A stretch of 64,000 nt of DNA from the NCBI GenBank assembly GCA_002840755.1, contig PHBZ01000045.1, forward strand, positions 1 through 64,000, in the 5' to 3' direction. The position numbers and the translations under genes are program-made. The DNA comes from Chloroflexi bacterium HGW-Chloroflexi-10. GTDB taxonomy: Bacteria; Chloroflexota; Anaerolineae; Anaerolineales; Anaerolineaceae. The notes under the pieces were generated by a model. That model saw only the letters and a program-made list of their open reading frames with translations. It had not been told where the DNA came from and ran no database searches. Positions 50,631 through 59,983 of the stretch are shown piece after piece (the stretch's first letter is position 1; each line of letters starts with the position of its first letter).

Positions 50631-53483
50631 ATGGCTACGAACAAACGGTTGACAGATCTGATCGATTACACATCGGTGCTTCCCTACGCCAGCGAAATGT
50701 TTGGCATCTATCAGCCATTAATCGGTTGGAAGTCCAAACGGATCGCGGACCGTTTCAACCAAGGTTTTTTAAACGATAAGCATGCGCTCTTGAACAGGCT
50801 GAAGAGCCAGTTCAATGGCCTGGTCGATATCAGCTACAACCCGGACTGCCAGGTGAGCATCGAACTCAAACCGGGAGCGTTGAAGGCAGGGAAGCTAAAA
50901 ACGTTCGACAGCATCTTAATGGAAAAGATTGCGGAAAATCTCCCGCCTTACGAAAAGTACAAACCAAATATGTGGCCCGAATTCATCAACCCCGACGAGA
51001 TCAAAAGGATTATCAAGGAATTCGTTACACCCGCATACACCAGCTACTATGTGGAGTACTGCCTCGCGGGTGATGAGAACCGCGTCTTGGATCGAGTGAG
51101 TCGCAGTACGGATGCCGAGAAGGAACGCGCGCTCTTTTTGAATGCCTTCGAAAGCCAGCTGCGGAGCGAATCGTCCCTGGCAGGAGCGCTGCTGTTCATG
51201 GTCGAAAACAAGAACTTTAATGAGCTGGCAACCATGTTCTACAGTCTCAAGAACAATACGCTGCATGCCATCGATCTGGCAAAGACCCTTTTAGAGCAGC
51301 AGATGATGGACGGTTACCTGGATCTGAACAACATGGATCCGCAGGACCAGGAACATATCCGACGGGTCGCGCTCTCGCCAATCAGCGTGGTGCATTTATT
51401 CCGCCAATATTTCTTTGAACTGGATACGTTTCTCGGCACGCCGGTAAGTCATGTTTGGATGAGCCCCGGCTCCACCGTGGAGCTCATCGAGATCAGTACG
51501 CGCAGGACCCTCGTGGAAAAAACGCTGGAAACTTCGCTGGAGTCCATCACCAAGACCGAATCGGTCGTGACGGAGCAGGAGGAGATCAGCGACGCCGTGA
51601 AGGAAGATAACAAGCAGGATATCAAATTCGGCGCGAGCGTCACCGCATCGTATGCCTCGATCACCGCCACCTCCAATTTCGATTACAACACATCGCAGCA
51701 GTCCGCCCGGGAAGAAACACATAAACGGATGCGCCAGCAAACGGAGAAGCTCTCCACCGAGATCCGGAAGAACTACAAAACCACCTTCAAAACGATTACT
51801 GAAACCACCGATAGCTCCAGCAAGCGCTACGTGCTGAGCAACACCACCGAAGATCTGATCAACTATGAGCTGCGGCGCAAGATGCGCCAGGTTGCCGTCC
51901 AGGTGCAGGACATTGGCAGCTACTTATGCTGGCAAACCTATGTGGACCGGCCCGGGGAAGATTTGGGTGTGGCGAAACTGATCCACATTGCCAAGCCAGC
52001 CGAACTGGACGGTCTGCACGCGCCGGAAGAGATTCCAATGCTGCAACCGTTTTCAGAGGACAAGGTGGTAACGCTACCTTTTGTTTCGATCCAGGATACG
52101 GATGCCGACAACGAAGGCGAGGTCTATAAAGACGGCGTAGAGGTGGATGATTCGGAAGCTTTTGGCGAGCTCGAAAAGGTACAGTCGGATTTCCTGATTT
52201 CCGACCTCGTGTGCCCCAAGGGAAATTATGTTCTCACCAATGTAGAGTTCGACGGGCAGGGAAAACCGGTGGCGGCATCGCGCAAGGGGGAGATTGTCAA
52301 CAATGACAATAAGGCCCAGTTCACCCTGCATTTAAATTCCGTGGATTTCCAGGGTCAGAACAGCGTCCAGGTGAAATTAAAGCTTCACTGGAGCCCGGCG
52401 GCTGGCGCGAACGACGGGGCGATCAAAAAGAATAATGAAAATCAAGCGAACTTCAAGGCAAAGGAAGCTTCGGAAAACCAGAAAGCGATCGTGCAGGCCG
52501 CGAAAGAACGGGTCAAAGCCAGCCACGAGATTAAGCCCCGTCCCAGCGAGGAACTGCGCGAGGAGGAAAGGATCGTGGTGTACCGTAAGCTGATCCAGGA
52601 AATGCTGACGAACGGCATCCAGATGCCCGACGACCGCACGCGCCACATGGTCGCCGAGTTGATCAATTCGATCTTCGACGTCGACAAGATGCTGTATTTT
52701 GTAGCACCGGAATGGTGGCGGCCGCAGCTGAGGGAATATGTGCAGCAGCTGGATGAATCCACCGTGGCACCGGTCAAGTACTTGTCTCTTGGTAGGGTTG
52801 GCAGCGCCGTCGCGAAAAAGAAGTGGGGCTTAGCGGTCAAGAAATCGACGGACAAGCTGACGGCGAGCACCGTTGGTTGGGGCGGGCTCGACGACCTGCG
52901 ACGGGATAACTATTACATTACGGAAGACTCGCAGCCCGCAAAGCTGGGCAGTTCTCTGGGATGGCTGCTGCAGCTGGACGGGGACAATATGCGCAATGCA
53001 TTTCTCAATGCGCCCTGGGTAAAGGCAGTCATCCCGATCCGCCCGGGCAAAGAAGAGGCGGCAGTGAACTGGCTGAAAGGTGTGGAAGGCTTTAACGGCA
53101 TCGGCGATGACGATGTCTACCAGACCAATAACCCAAATGAAAAGGATATCAACGGCAACCCGCTGGATGGGCAAAAAATGATCGATGTGATTATGGACCT
53201 GGCGAAGAAAATCCAAATGAAGCACCAGGAAGCCGTGAAGAAAGGCAAGTATCCGAGCCAGGATGAGATAGCGGATCCGCCGTTGGTGGATGAAGAGAAT
53301 GTGGTTACCTCTACCCCGATCGACCGGGTCTATGAGCACGGTTTTTATCCGCTGCAGGGAGGATTCCGCGCCAATGTAAAGGGCAATTACGAAATTTTCG
53401 ATCAATGGCTCGAAATCCTACCGACCGACCAGGTGGTGCCAGTGGAAGTGAAATACGATCCCAAGACCGGACGGCAGATTTAG
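50631..53483 (+). CDS. Large protein of unknown family, cargo gene 1 (950 aa)
   Basis: I recognise no established family. No signal peptide and no convincing membrane segment. Residues from the ATG: an N-terminal region (1-270), mostly helical; residues about 280-400 with a helix rich in Thr/Glu (STRRTLVEKTLETSLESITK), a short alternating stretch FGASVTASYASITATSNFDY (about 333-352), then a charged helix; a conserved-looking segment YELRRKMRQVAVQVQDIGSY (412-431); a beta region (about 460-620); helices (about 625-740); and a C-terminal region with GSSLGWLLQLDGDNMRNAFL. The helix/Ser-Thr-rich strand pair/helix layout recalls pore-forming or secretion-associated proteins but is not proof. ATG 50631 has GGAGG five bases upstream. 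Twelve bases separate it from cargo gene 2. Confidence 0.85.
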   Translation: MATNKRLTDLIDYTSVLPYASEMFGIYQPLIGWKSKRIADRFNQGFLNDKHALLNRLKSQFNGLVDISYNPDCQVSIELKPGALKAGKLKTFDSILMEKIAENLPPYEKYKPNMWPEFINPDEIKRIIKEFVTPAYTSYYVEYCLAGDENRVLDRVSRSTDAEKERALFLNAFESQLRSESSLAGALLFMVENKNFNELATMFYSLKNNTLHAIDLAKTLLEQQMMDGYLDLNNMDPQDQEHIRRVALSPISVVHLFRQYFFELDTFLGTPVSHVWMSPGSTVELIEISTRRTLVEKTLETSLESITKTESVVTEQEEISDAVKEDNKQDIKFGASVTASYASITATSNFDYNTSQQSAREETHKRMRQQTEKLSTEIRKNYKTTFKTITETTDSSSKRYVLSNTTEDLINYELRRKMRQVAVQVQDIGSYLCWQTYVDRPGEDLGVAKLIHIAKPAELDGLHAPEEIPMLQPFSEDKVVTLPFVSIQDTDADNEGEVYKDGVEVDDSEAFGELEKVQSDFLISDLVCPKGNYVLTNVEFDGQGKPVAASRKGEIVNNDNKAQFTLHLNSVDFQGQNSVQVKLKLHWSPAAGANDGAIKKNNENQANFKAKEASENQKAIVQAAKERVKASHEIKPRPSEELREEERIVVYRKLIQEMLTNGIQMPDDRTRHMVAELINSIFDVDKMLYFVAPEWWRPQLREYVQQLDESTVAPVKYLSLGRVGSAVAKKKWGLAVKKSTDKLTASTVGWGGLDDLRRDNYYITEDSQPAKLGSSLGWLLQLDGDNMRNAFLNAPWVKAVIPIRPGKEEAAVNWLKGVEGFNGIGDDDVYQTNNPNEKDINGNPLDGQKMIDVIMDLAKKIQMKHQEAVKKGKYPSQDEIADPPLVDEENVVTSTPIDRVYEHGFYPLQGGFRANVKGNYEIFDQWLEILPTDQVVPVEVKYDPKTGRQI

Positions 53484-53495
53484 CGAGCGAAAGAA

Positions 53496-55166
53496 ATGGC
53501 CAATAACCTCATCGCAGTACAGGTTGAAGATGTGAACGGCGACCCTGCGCCGGATGCCGAGGTGCTTCTATTCGAGCGCAGCAACGGAGGTAGAAAGCAA
53601 TTGCCCGGTACGGTGGTCGCCGGCGGACTCCAAACTGCGCAAAAGGTGATATTCGATCTTGGTAATGCCACCAGCATCACCATTGAGCTGAAGGCCCCAA
53701 AATTTTTTGGCTACTCGCTCGACCTGAAAAGAGATATTGCCGCCGGAAAGTACCAGGTCAACGCTCGCAGTCCCATCTGGGGGCTATACACATCTGAAGC
53801 CTCGGGCGAAATCATGGTGCTGCTGCGCCTGATTGCCCTGAGAGTGCGCAAAGCCCCGCGCCAGCAGGCCGCGCTGCCCTCGCGCGACATCGCCCCTCCC
53901 GTGGTCGATGACCCCACCGGAATCTGGATCGACGGCAGCTTTCGCCTGGTGAATCTGTGTGATGGCAAGGCCAGCCGTTTCCCAGTGATCTTGGGCCGCG
54001 AGATCCTCGGCGATGCGGAAAAGAACAATTGGGAGCGCTTTCGCGCGACAGAAACAACCGTCGATCCGGCACAAGCAGACAGCGGGAATCACTTCGAGTG
54101 GCTTGAATATGGCGATCCAGGCGGTTTCCGCATGCTCATCGCTGTCTGGGAGATTAACCGCGCGGGCGCGCGAGCCGATGGAAAAATGGATTTTCACTTC
54201 TTTTTCGGCCCACGCACCGACATCGATTTCTATTCACCGCCCAGTATCTATCCCTACAAACGCAAGCGCATCCTTGGGCAGGTGGTCCAGCCGTTTGCTC
54301 ACCTCGGCTATCTATACCTTTCGGCCGGATGCACACCTGACAATTTCCCCGACTCGGGCGCAGCTATCGCCTACCAGGGCATGGCCTCGCGCAAGTCGCA
54401 TGTAGTGGTGATGCCGATTAACGCGGCGGGGTTTTTCGGCCCCCTGCTGTGCCGCCAGGGCCTGCACCGCCTGGCACGTGAAGTCGCGGCCTACGTCAGC
54501 GATAATACATGGAACACGCTCGAGCCATCCTCTGAATTTTCCGCGGGCAACCGCCAGACAGTAAACCGTATCGCCGTCAGTGGTTACAGCTCGGGCGGTC
54601 CTGACGCGCACCGGTTGTTCCGCCACAACAGCATTGCGGAACTTCTCGAATCGTACCATAAGGCCAAATCCGACGCGCAGTCACAGAACTTTGCGAAACG
54701 CCTGGAGCCGCTCAATACCGCGCTGTGGAAGTCGCCGGTTGACGAATTTGACCGCAAGTGGGCTGAGTTCTACTCTGTCGACGCCTTCTACGGCAGCAGC
54801 AGCACCGCCGCCTTCCCTGCCGAATTTGCACCGTGGTTTGCGCGGGGCCCTGATCGGATTCTGCGCGTATACGCTACCACCATGAGGATGAAGAGCGCGC
54901 CTGAAGTGATCGCGAAAAAACTGGCGGATGTGTTTCGCGGCGTCACGCCAAAGCATGTGGGGCGAGCGAAAGATCCATCCTACAGCGCCGATGAGTGGCA
55001 TCGCTCGGATGGGCGCGCCAGCCTGGCCTGGTTCAGCTCGGCCTATATGACATTCAGCGGTGTCCTCTACATGCCCACCGAACCCCTGTCTGATGGCGGG
55101 CACCATACCATCCCGCGCGTGGTGTTCTCCCACGCGCTAGCGCAGAGCAAGCTACTAGATTTGTGA
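53496..55166 (+). CDS. Cargo gene 2: beta-domain protein with hydrolase-like GYSSG motif (556 aa)
   Basis: Residues 1-90 look like a beta-sandwich of the transthyretin/CNA-B kind (VQVEDVNGDPAPDAEVLLFE). After a linker (about 115-145) comes a long alpha/beta region. HVVVMPINAAGFF (302-314) and IAVSGYSSGG (359-368) resemble a core strand and a nucleophile elbow G-x-S-x-G with Ser365. Late acidic and His residues (GGHHTIPRVVFSH, near 535-547) could complete a triad, but the order is unproven. No signal peptide. Co-oriented with cargo gene 1, with 12 bases between, and equally GC-rich. A lipase/esterase-like effector or a modifying enzyme is possible; no family is confidently named. Confidence 0.85.
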   Translation: MANNLIAVQVEDVNGDPAPDAEVLLFERSNGGRKQLPGTVVAGGLQTAQKVIFDLGNATSITIELKAPKFFGYSLDLKRDIAAGKYQVNARSPIWGLYTSEASGEIMVLLRLIALRVRKAPRQQAALPSRDIAPPVVDDPTGIWIDGSFRLVNLCDGKASRFPVILGREILGDAEKNNWERFRATETTVDPAQADSGNHFEWLEYGDPGGFRMLIAVWEINRAGARADGKMDFHFFFGPRTDIDFYSPPSIYPYKRKRILGQVVQPFAHLGYLYLSAGCTPDNFPDSGAAIAYQGMASRKSHVVVMPINAAGFFGPLLCRQGLHRLAREVAAYVSDNTWNTLEPSSEFSAGNRQTVNRIAVSGYSSGGPDAHRLFRHNSIAELLESYHKAKSDAQSQNFAKRLEPLNTALWKSPVDEFDRKWAEFYSVDAFYGSSSTAAFPAEFAPWFARGPDRILRVYATTMRMKSAPEVIAKKLADVFRGVTPKHVGRAKDPSYSADEWHRSDGRASLAWFSSAYMTFSGVLYMPTEPLSDGGHHTIPRVVFSHALAQSKLLDL

Positions 55167-55215
55167 TGTATTAATTCGTCCCTAATTCGGTCGGCAGGCC
55201 ATGCAAACTGGTGCT

Positions 55216-55495
55216 TTCCCGCAGTTCGATTATTGCACCATCACGGATATTATCCTGACCTTCCGTTATACAGCCTGGGAGGCCTGTGGGCTGCTTCACC
55301 AGCAGGCCACCGTCGATCTGCAAGCGGCGGTTGATAAAATCGCCCTTTCCCAGAACGATCAGGGCCTGGCCCGGTTATTCAGCGTGCGACATGAATTCGC
55401 CGACCGTTGTCACCAGCTCCGCCGGCGACCATTCGCACAAACTGCAGCTATCCGGACCGTTTCTTGTCAGGCAAAATTTGTCATTTGTGATCTGA
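55216..55495 (+). pseudogene. Fragment resembling the C-terminus of Tc-toxin A subunits
   Basis: In one frame FPQFDYCTITDIILTFRYTA (from 55216) followed by GLARLFSVRHEF resembles the conserved C-terminal region of TcA-type toxin subunits (typical pattern ISDVxLHxRYTAR...RLFSxRHEF). The similarity then continues in the next frame as AGDHSHKLQLSGPFLVRQN, so a frameshift lies near 55395-55415, and a stop follows at 55495. Upstream parts of such a gene are missing. I read it as a decayed remnant. Bases 55496-55819 show nothing else. Confidence 0.6.
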
Positions 55496-55819
55496 CCATT
55501 GAGTTCAATTTTAGGGATGCGAAACAGTTCTGGGGTCTAGAGGATTTTATGAATGTCAACCCGGCTACGATGAACAACGCTGGCAACTTATCTTTGTCCA
55601 TGGTAAATCGGTCTAAATTATTAATGTGCGATTTTTGACAAACGGATCCTGTTTTTGGGGTTCAGGACCTCAAATCTTATTACCGAGAATGCAGATATGT
55701 GACTGAGATATTAAAAATGCTTCCGAAAAAAACCGATGATATTTTATTGCCTAACTTTTATTCGCAATTCTTGCCACTTTAGGCAGCATTCATGCGGCTA
55801 AATCGCCTGTTTCTTCAGC

Positions 55820-57649
55820 TTAATTGGTGAAGGGTATTGTCAAAGACAATGTATTGATTTTTAACAACTGTTCAAAAGGAGCATGCGCAGAAACTTGTCG
55901 AATTAACGCATGATCATCGAAATAGATAGATGCAAAAACGATTCGGAGAATGGCACGTTTTTCGGTATTAGTGAGCAATGACCAGAGTTTTGGAAAATTT
56001 TGTAAATATGGCAAAATAGGTTTTACTTCAGTTTTTTCCAAAACCTGACTCTTCTGTAATTCTATAGTTATTACTGTCGCCTTTTCTTGAAATTGAGCCT
56101 TCGAGAGAAAGCCTTCCAGGTATAAATTTCGTAGCCTTTCCAACTCCAACCTAAGGTTGTAATTTTCACATTCAAAATCGGCTAGTCCGTTATTTTTAAG
56201 GTAATAAGCAGCGATAGCTTCGTACCACTCTTGAGGAATATTAAGTGATTCCATCAATTCCTCTACTTGTTTTTCCATTTGGATTGCATTTAGTGTAGAC
56301 CTTGAATGATCAGTAATTAACTGATCCCAATCTGTTCGTGATTGGCACTGTATTTGGCTTTTAATCAAATAATCATCAAACATGATGTTTTCTTTTCCTT
56401 TTTTTGATTTCTCTATCAGCGTTGCACATCGATAATATTGCTTCCCGTTCCCACCCGTGGACCCGCGAAATCCAACCTGATTTCCTAACTTTTCAAAACA
56501 CACCCAACAACGACTGATGCCAGTTAACAAATACTCGCGCCGCGGATTCAATGAGTTTGTGGGGGTTTTTCCCTTTGCAGAACGGATACTCATATTTTGA
56601 TCCCAAATTTCGAAAGCATATATGGGTTGATGCTGACCAGGATGAAGCACCTGTGGCTGTCTGCGATTTTTCACTGGTACTATCTTTTTGCGCTGCGGAT
56701 TCTCCGGATTATCATCCATATCCAACGGTCTGGTTGGATAGTGAGCGACCAAACCCACACAAAATGGGTTTCGAATGATTTCCCGAATATTGTCTTTGCT
56801 AAATTTTCCGGGCACGCTCTTGCCAGGTAAACCTTTCGTCCGAAAAGTAACAGCTGGTCCATCCGGCAATTGAAAGGTATGGTTATTGAATAGATTCGCT
56901 ATCTCTAGATCGCTTCTTTTATTATTATAAAGAATAGCAGCTAGACGTACAGCATACATTTCAACCGGGTGTGGAACAGGTATTCGTCCTCTTTGACTTT
57001 CAACCCGATCAGCATAACCATAACAAGGACAATAATCTTTTCCATTCGGATCACTACAGGTGGTGCACAACCCATTACAATAGCCAAATCTGAAAGTTCC
57101 ATTTGAGAATCCTCTCATCACGCGTTCCAGTTTCGCCTCGCGGGTTCTTGCACTGGATTGCCAGATATACATTTCTGCCAATGCACCCAGAACATAGAGC
57201 ACCAATCTGCCCCACCAATTATCGGTATCAATTTGCTCTGTTACCGAAACCAATCTTACATTGTAGGTTTTTATAATGCGAATGAAGGCCAATAGAGATT
57301 CCAAGTTGCGGTAAAGACGATCCAGACGATGAACCACAACCACAGTAACTCGTCCTGCTTTAATATCTTGTAACATTGCTTGCAGGGAAGGACGTCGGCT
57401 ATTTCTTCCGGTTCGGGCGGGGTCTTCATACACTTTATAAACCTGCCAACCTTTGGATTTGACATATTCCTCTGAACGATCCGGTTGGATTTCCATTGAA
57501 TACCCGTGATGACGCTTATCCAGACGCGAGACCCGCGTATATATTGCAGCTTTTTCTTCTTCATCACGGCGAACAATATTACCGGTCAGATTGCGTATTT
57601 TTTTATTCAGATCTTCAAAGTTTTCGGGGATGATAATATCTGTTTTCAT
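55820..57649 (-). CDS. Second large serine recombinase (609 aa)
   Basis: Resolvase domain with catalytic Ser41 in AIYTRVSRLDKR and the conserved arginine motif VVVHRLDRLYRNLESLLAF near 103-121. A Recombinase domain follows (about 185-300, FRFGYCNGLCTTC), then a zinc ribbon CWVCFEKLGNQVGF with a distant Cys pair, and a coiled-coil region (about 500-545). It is related to but clearly distinct from the recombinase at 46903. Two small genes lie upstream on the same strand with tiny gaps or an overlap, so the three form an operon. It suggests a second element nested in or next to the first. Confidence 0.92.
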   Translation of the reverse strand: MKTDIIIPENFEDLNKKIRNLTGNIVRRDEEEKAAIYTRVSRLDKRHHGYSMEIQPDRSEEYVKSKGWQVYKVYEDPARTGRNSRRPSLQAMLQDIKAGRVTVVVVHRLDRLYRNLESLLAFIRIIKTYNVRLVSVTEQIDTDNWWGRLVLYVLGALAEMYIWQSSARTREAKLERVMRGFSNGTFRFGYCNGLCTTCSDPNGKDYCPCYGYADRVESQRGRIPVPHPVEMYAVRLAAILYNNKRSDLEIANLFNNHTFQLPDGPAVTFRTKGLPGKSVPGKFSKDNIREIIRNPFCVGLVAHYPTRPLDMDDNPENPQRKKIVPVKNRRQPQVLHPGQHQPIYAFEIWDQNMSIRSAKGKTPTNSLNPRREYLLTGISRCWVCFEKLGNQVGFRGSTGGNGKQYYRCATLIEKSKKGKENIMFDDYLIKSQIQCQSRTDWDQLITDHSRSTLNAIQMEKQVEELMESLNIPQEWYEAIAAYYLKNNGLADFECENYNLRLELERLRNLYLEGFLSKAQFQEKATVITIELQKSQVLEKTEVKPILPYLQNFPKLWSLLTNTEKRAILRIVFASIYFDDHALIRQVSAHAPFEQLLKINTLSLTIPFTN

Positions 57650-57660
57650 GCAATTACCAG

Positions 57661-57879
57661 TTAATTATTGTGTTCGGGTTTTGAATCCTCGTTACTTTCA
57701 GTTGGCTTTGGATTCGATATGCCCAGATCAACCGGCAATCCTTCCAAATCATGGTCCACCTTACGTCCAGTGATCCGACGAAATGCCAAAGCCAATTCAC
57801 GAACAAATTCCTGAATCTTTTGTTGTTCAGCTACCGTGATTCCAGATTTGTTTTGGGTAGGTTCATTATTTACAGACAT
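57661..57879 (-). CDS. Small acidic protein, recombinase operon (72 aa)
   Basis: No family recognised. The middle is helical (EQQKIQEFVRELALAFRRIT) and the ends are polar, with an acidic tail. It overlaps the upstream gene by 14 bases and ends 12 bases before the second recombinase. GAGG precedes the ATG. The position suggests an accessory such as a recombination directionality factor, but sequence does not show this. Confidence 0.65.
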   Translation of the reverse strand: MSVNNEPTQNKSGITVAEQQKIQEFVRELALAFRRITGRKVDHDLEGLPVDLGISNPKPTESNEDSKPEHNN

Positions 57880-58255
57880 TGCTTACCTCAACAAGCCGAT
57901 TGCCGAAATCTTTTAATAACTCCAGGAAATTCTCCGCCTGGTTGGATGGTAATTGGAAAGTCTTTTCCTTCAACTGTTGAATGGATTTTTCGATATAGTT
58001 GGTTGCTAACTGGAGACTATCAACCTGACTTGATAATTGTTTGAATTGACCAGTTGTTGAAGTATCACCAGCATTTCTCGTAAGTTCGTCTATGATCATA
58101 GATGTATACAATGAAGTCCATCCGATTTTGGATATTTTTTCAGAAATCTGGCTGATTTCGATGGTTTCTATATCTCCAGGAAAACCGGAAATCTCATCCA
58201 TCACACATTGCATGTTTTTTGTTACCTCTAAAAGGTAGTGGTTGGGTTCGATCAT
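57866..58255 (-). CDS. Helical hypothetical protein, recombinase operon (129 aa)
   Basis: Begins at Met 58255 (AGAGG five bases upstream) rather than the frame start at 58267. The sequence is all-helical with heptad-like Leu/Ile spacing (LATNYIEKSIQQLKEKTFQL), suggesting a coiled coil. No homology recognised. First gene of the three-gene operon ending in the second serine recombinase; overlap with the next gene implies coupled translation. Confidence 0.65.
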   Translation of the reverse strand: MIEPNHYLLEVTKNMQCVMDEISGFPGDIETIEISQISEKISKIGWTSLYTSMIIDELTRNAGDTSTTGQFKQLSSQVDSLQLATNYIEKSIQQLKEKTFQLPSNQAENFLELLKDFGNRLVEVSNVCK

Positions 58256-58267
58256 TATTCCTCTCAA

Positions 58268-59008
58268 ATTTTCGCCTCAGAAATTATTCTGTTTGGCTGG
58301 ATTTTTAACGTTCCGTATTTTATGAGAAGACCTCTATTCTGTAACCTGTCAAAGACCGCAAAATCCATTGCGGAAATCCGCTTTTTCCCAATATCGTCAT
58401 CGAAAAATTATTTAGATATAAAGATAAGGCAGACCATCATAAAGTGATTATGGCATTTAATAAACAAAAGATACCCTTTTCTTACCTCATTCAAGATTAA
58501 TCGACAACAGCATTCAATGATTTACAAATTCGAATTAGCCAAGTTGTTACAAAAGGAAATTAAGACTGATGTCCTTAACAAAAGACCAAATTTCAAAAAC
58601 ATTCTCATTAGTAAAAATGAATACATTAAATGTGAACGTTAATGCGCGGCGATTAAGCAATTGTTAATTGCATAAACAGATTGGCTGTTGAGTTCTTTTC
58701 AGGCTTCACCCAGCGGATTTAAGGCAAGGTTCAGATCATGGACACGATTCAGACTACGATTGAAACGGCTTTTACTCAACATATGTAATAAAGCTAATTT
58801 ACAGCTTGTCTGAAATCATCTAAAAGAAGGTTTTTATTATTATTGATATCTTGATGGCGCATAATTCTTTCAAGTCATTCACACACCTTTATAGCACGGC
58901 TATTTTATAGAAGTGGATAGGCAGTACATCGTATTTTGATTGATTTTATTTTCATTTTGCTTTTCTTCCTGTTCAACTGGGGGCGATAGGGAGACTTAAG
59001 TTTTTTCA
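58268..59008. other. AT-rich region without a supported gene
   Basis: About 740 bases upstream of the recombinase operon. Only short random ORFs are present. It presumably holds the operon promoter and perhaps the right junction of the element; I could not find a copy of the tRNA-Asp 3' end here. Confidence 0.6.
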
Positions 59009-59362
59009 ATGGATGATAAATGTCAGGGTTTTATTTATGCCGATATCTCAATTTTCGAACCTATCATTCTTAACCAACGAACAGGTGTAACCATCAACAT
59101 CCAGCCATTTAAAGATCAACCCCGTTTGGTTGTCGGATTGATCACAAACCCGAATGGCAATCTTGAATTTACGCCTCCAGAGTTGGCCGAAAAATGTAGT
59201 TAGAATGTGGATCAGCTGGAAAGCCAGACAGAGTGGTCTGATGTTCGTATTGCCTTCGACCTGGGAACACAACTTGCAATCTGGTGTTGCTTTGATGGAT
59301 ATAGTTCAGTTTTAGTTTGTCGAAACCGAATTAATACCAATATTGTTTGTCGTTTTGGATAA
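59009..59362 (+). pseudogene. Unrecognised ORF broken by an in-frame TAG
   Basis: The frame from ATG 59009 encodes 64 residues, then TAG at 59201-59203, then the same frame stays open to 59362 with protein-like sequence (VDQLESQTEWSDVRIAFDLG). The two halves together would be about 117 residues. No family recognised. A second frame from 59343 to 59588 is also open and may belong to the same decayed locus. Confidence 0.45.
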
Positions 59363-59686
59363 GCAACATCAGTACATTGCATCTGTTGGGATACTAGTCC
59401 AGGTATTGGCTAAGGAAAATTTGGATCGCCAGTTATTACTTAATGAATCGACGGGGGAGTCAATACTCTTAATCCTGCACACGACAGCCAAAAGAGGCAA
59501 CGAAAATAATAAATTTGAATCATTTCACTCGAAAAGCCTACCTGCTCTGGTTGTCATCGATCTGCCCAGGAAAATATCGCAGAAATAGGATCAATTTAGT
59601 AATTTTGTGCGATAATAAAATAATCTTTCACGTCTGATAATTGAAAATCAGGATGATATCGGTCTTTAATATAGGTTGTGCGATAG

Positions 59687-59965
59687 GGAAAAACTACATC
59701 CGTTAAAACAAACACAGCTGGCGAAGTCAACAAAGAAGTAGAACTTACACCTTCTCCATCTGAGATTGCCCCTGTCGTTGCTCAACACTACTTTCCTATC
59801 ACGGACATCTTTGCTTTAGCAGAAGGGTTGGCTGCTTTTGAAGTTTTCTCCTCTGCCATACCTGCTCAGCTGATTGCCTATGTGGATAAAGCTTTCAGCA
59901 AGCCATCGAGAAAACGAGCGAGGAGCTATTCTCTGTCTGTGAATATCAAGATACCTACCAATTAA
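59687..59965 (+). pseudogene. Start-less ORF fragment (about 92 codons)
   Basis: Open from a TAG at 59684 to TAA at 59963-59965 with no ATG, GTG or TTG in a sensible place. The residues read like a real protein end (VELTPSPSEIAPVVAQHYFP, FEVFSSAIPAQLIAYVDKAF). It stops 18 bases before the PocR/PAS gene. Likely the tail of a gene lost by the rearrangement that ended the island. Family not recognised. Confidence 0.4.
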
Positions 59966-59983
59966 ATAAAAAATTGGAGACGT

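Noticed and set aside
55217..55224. TCCCGCAG matching the bases at the tRNA-Asp 3' end, considered as attR
   Set aside because: Only eight bases match and it lies inside the Tc-like fragment; too short to claim.
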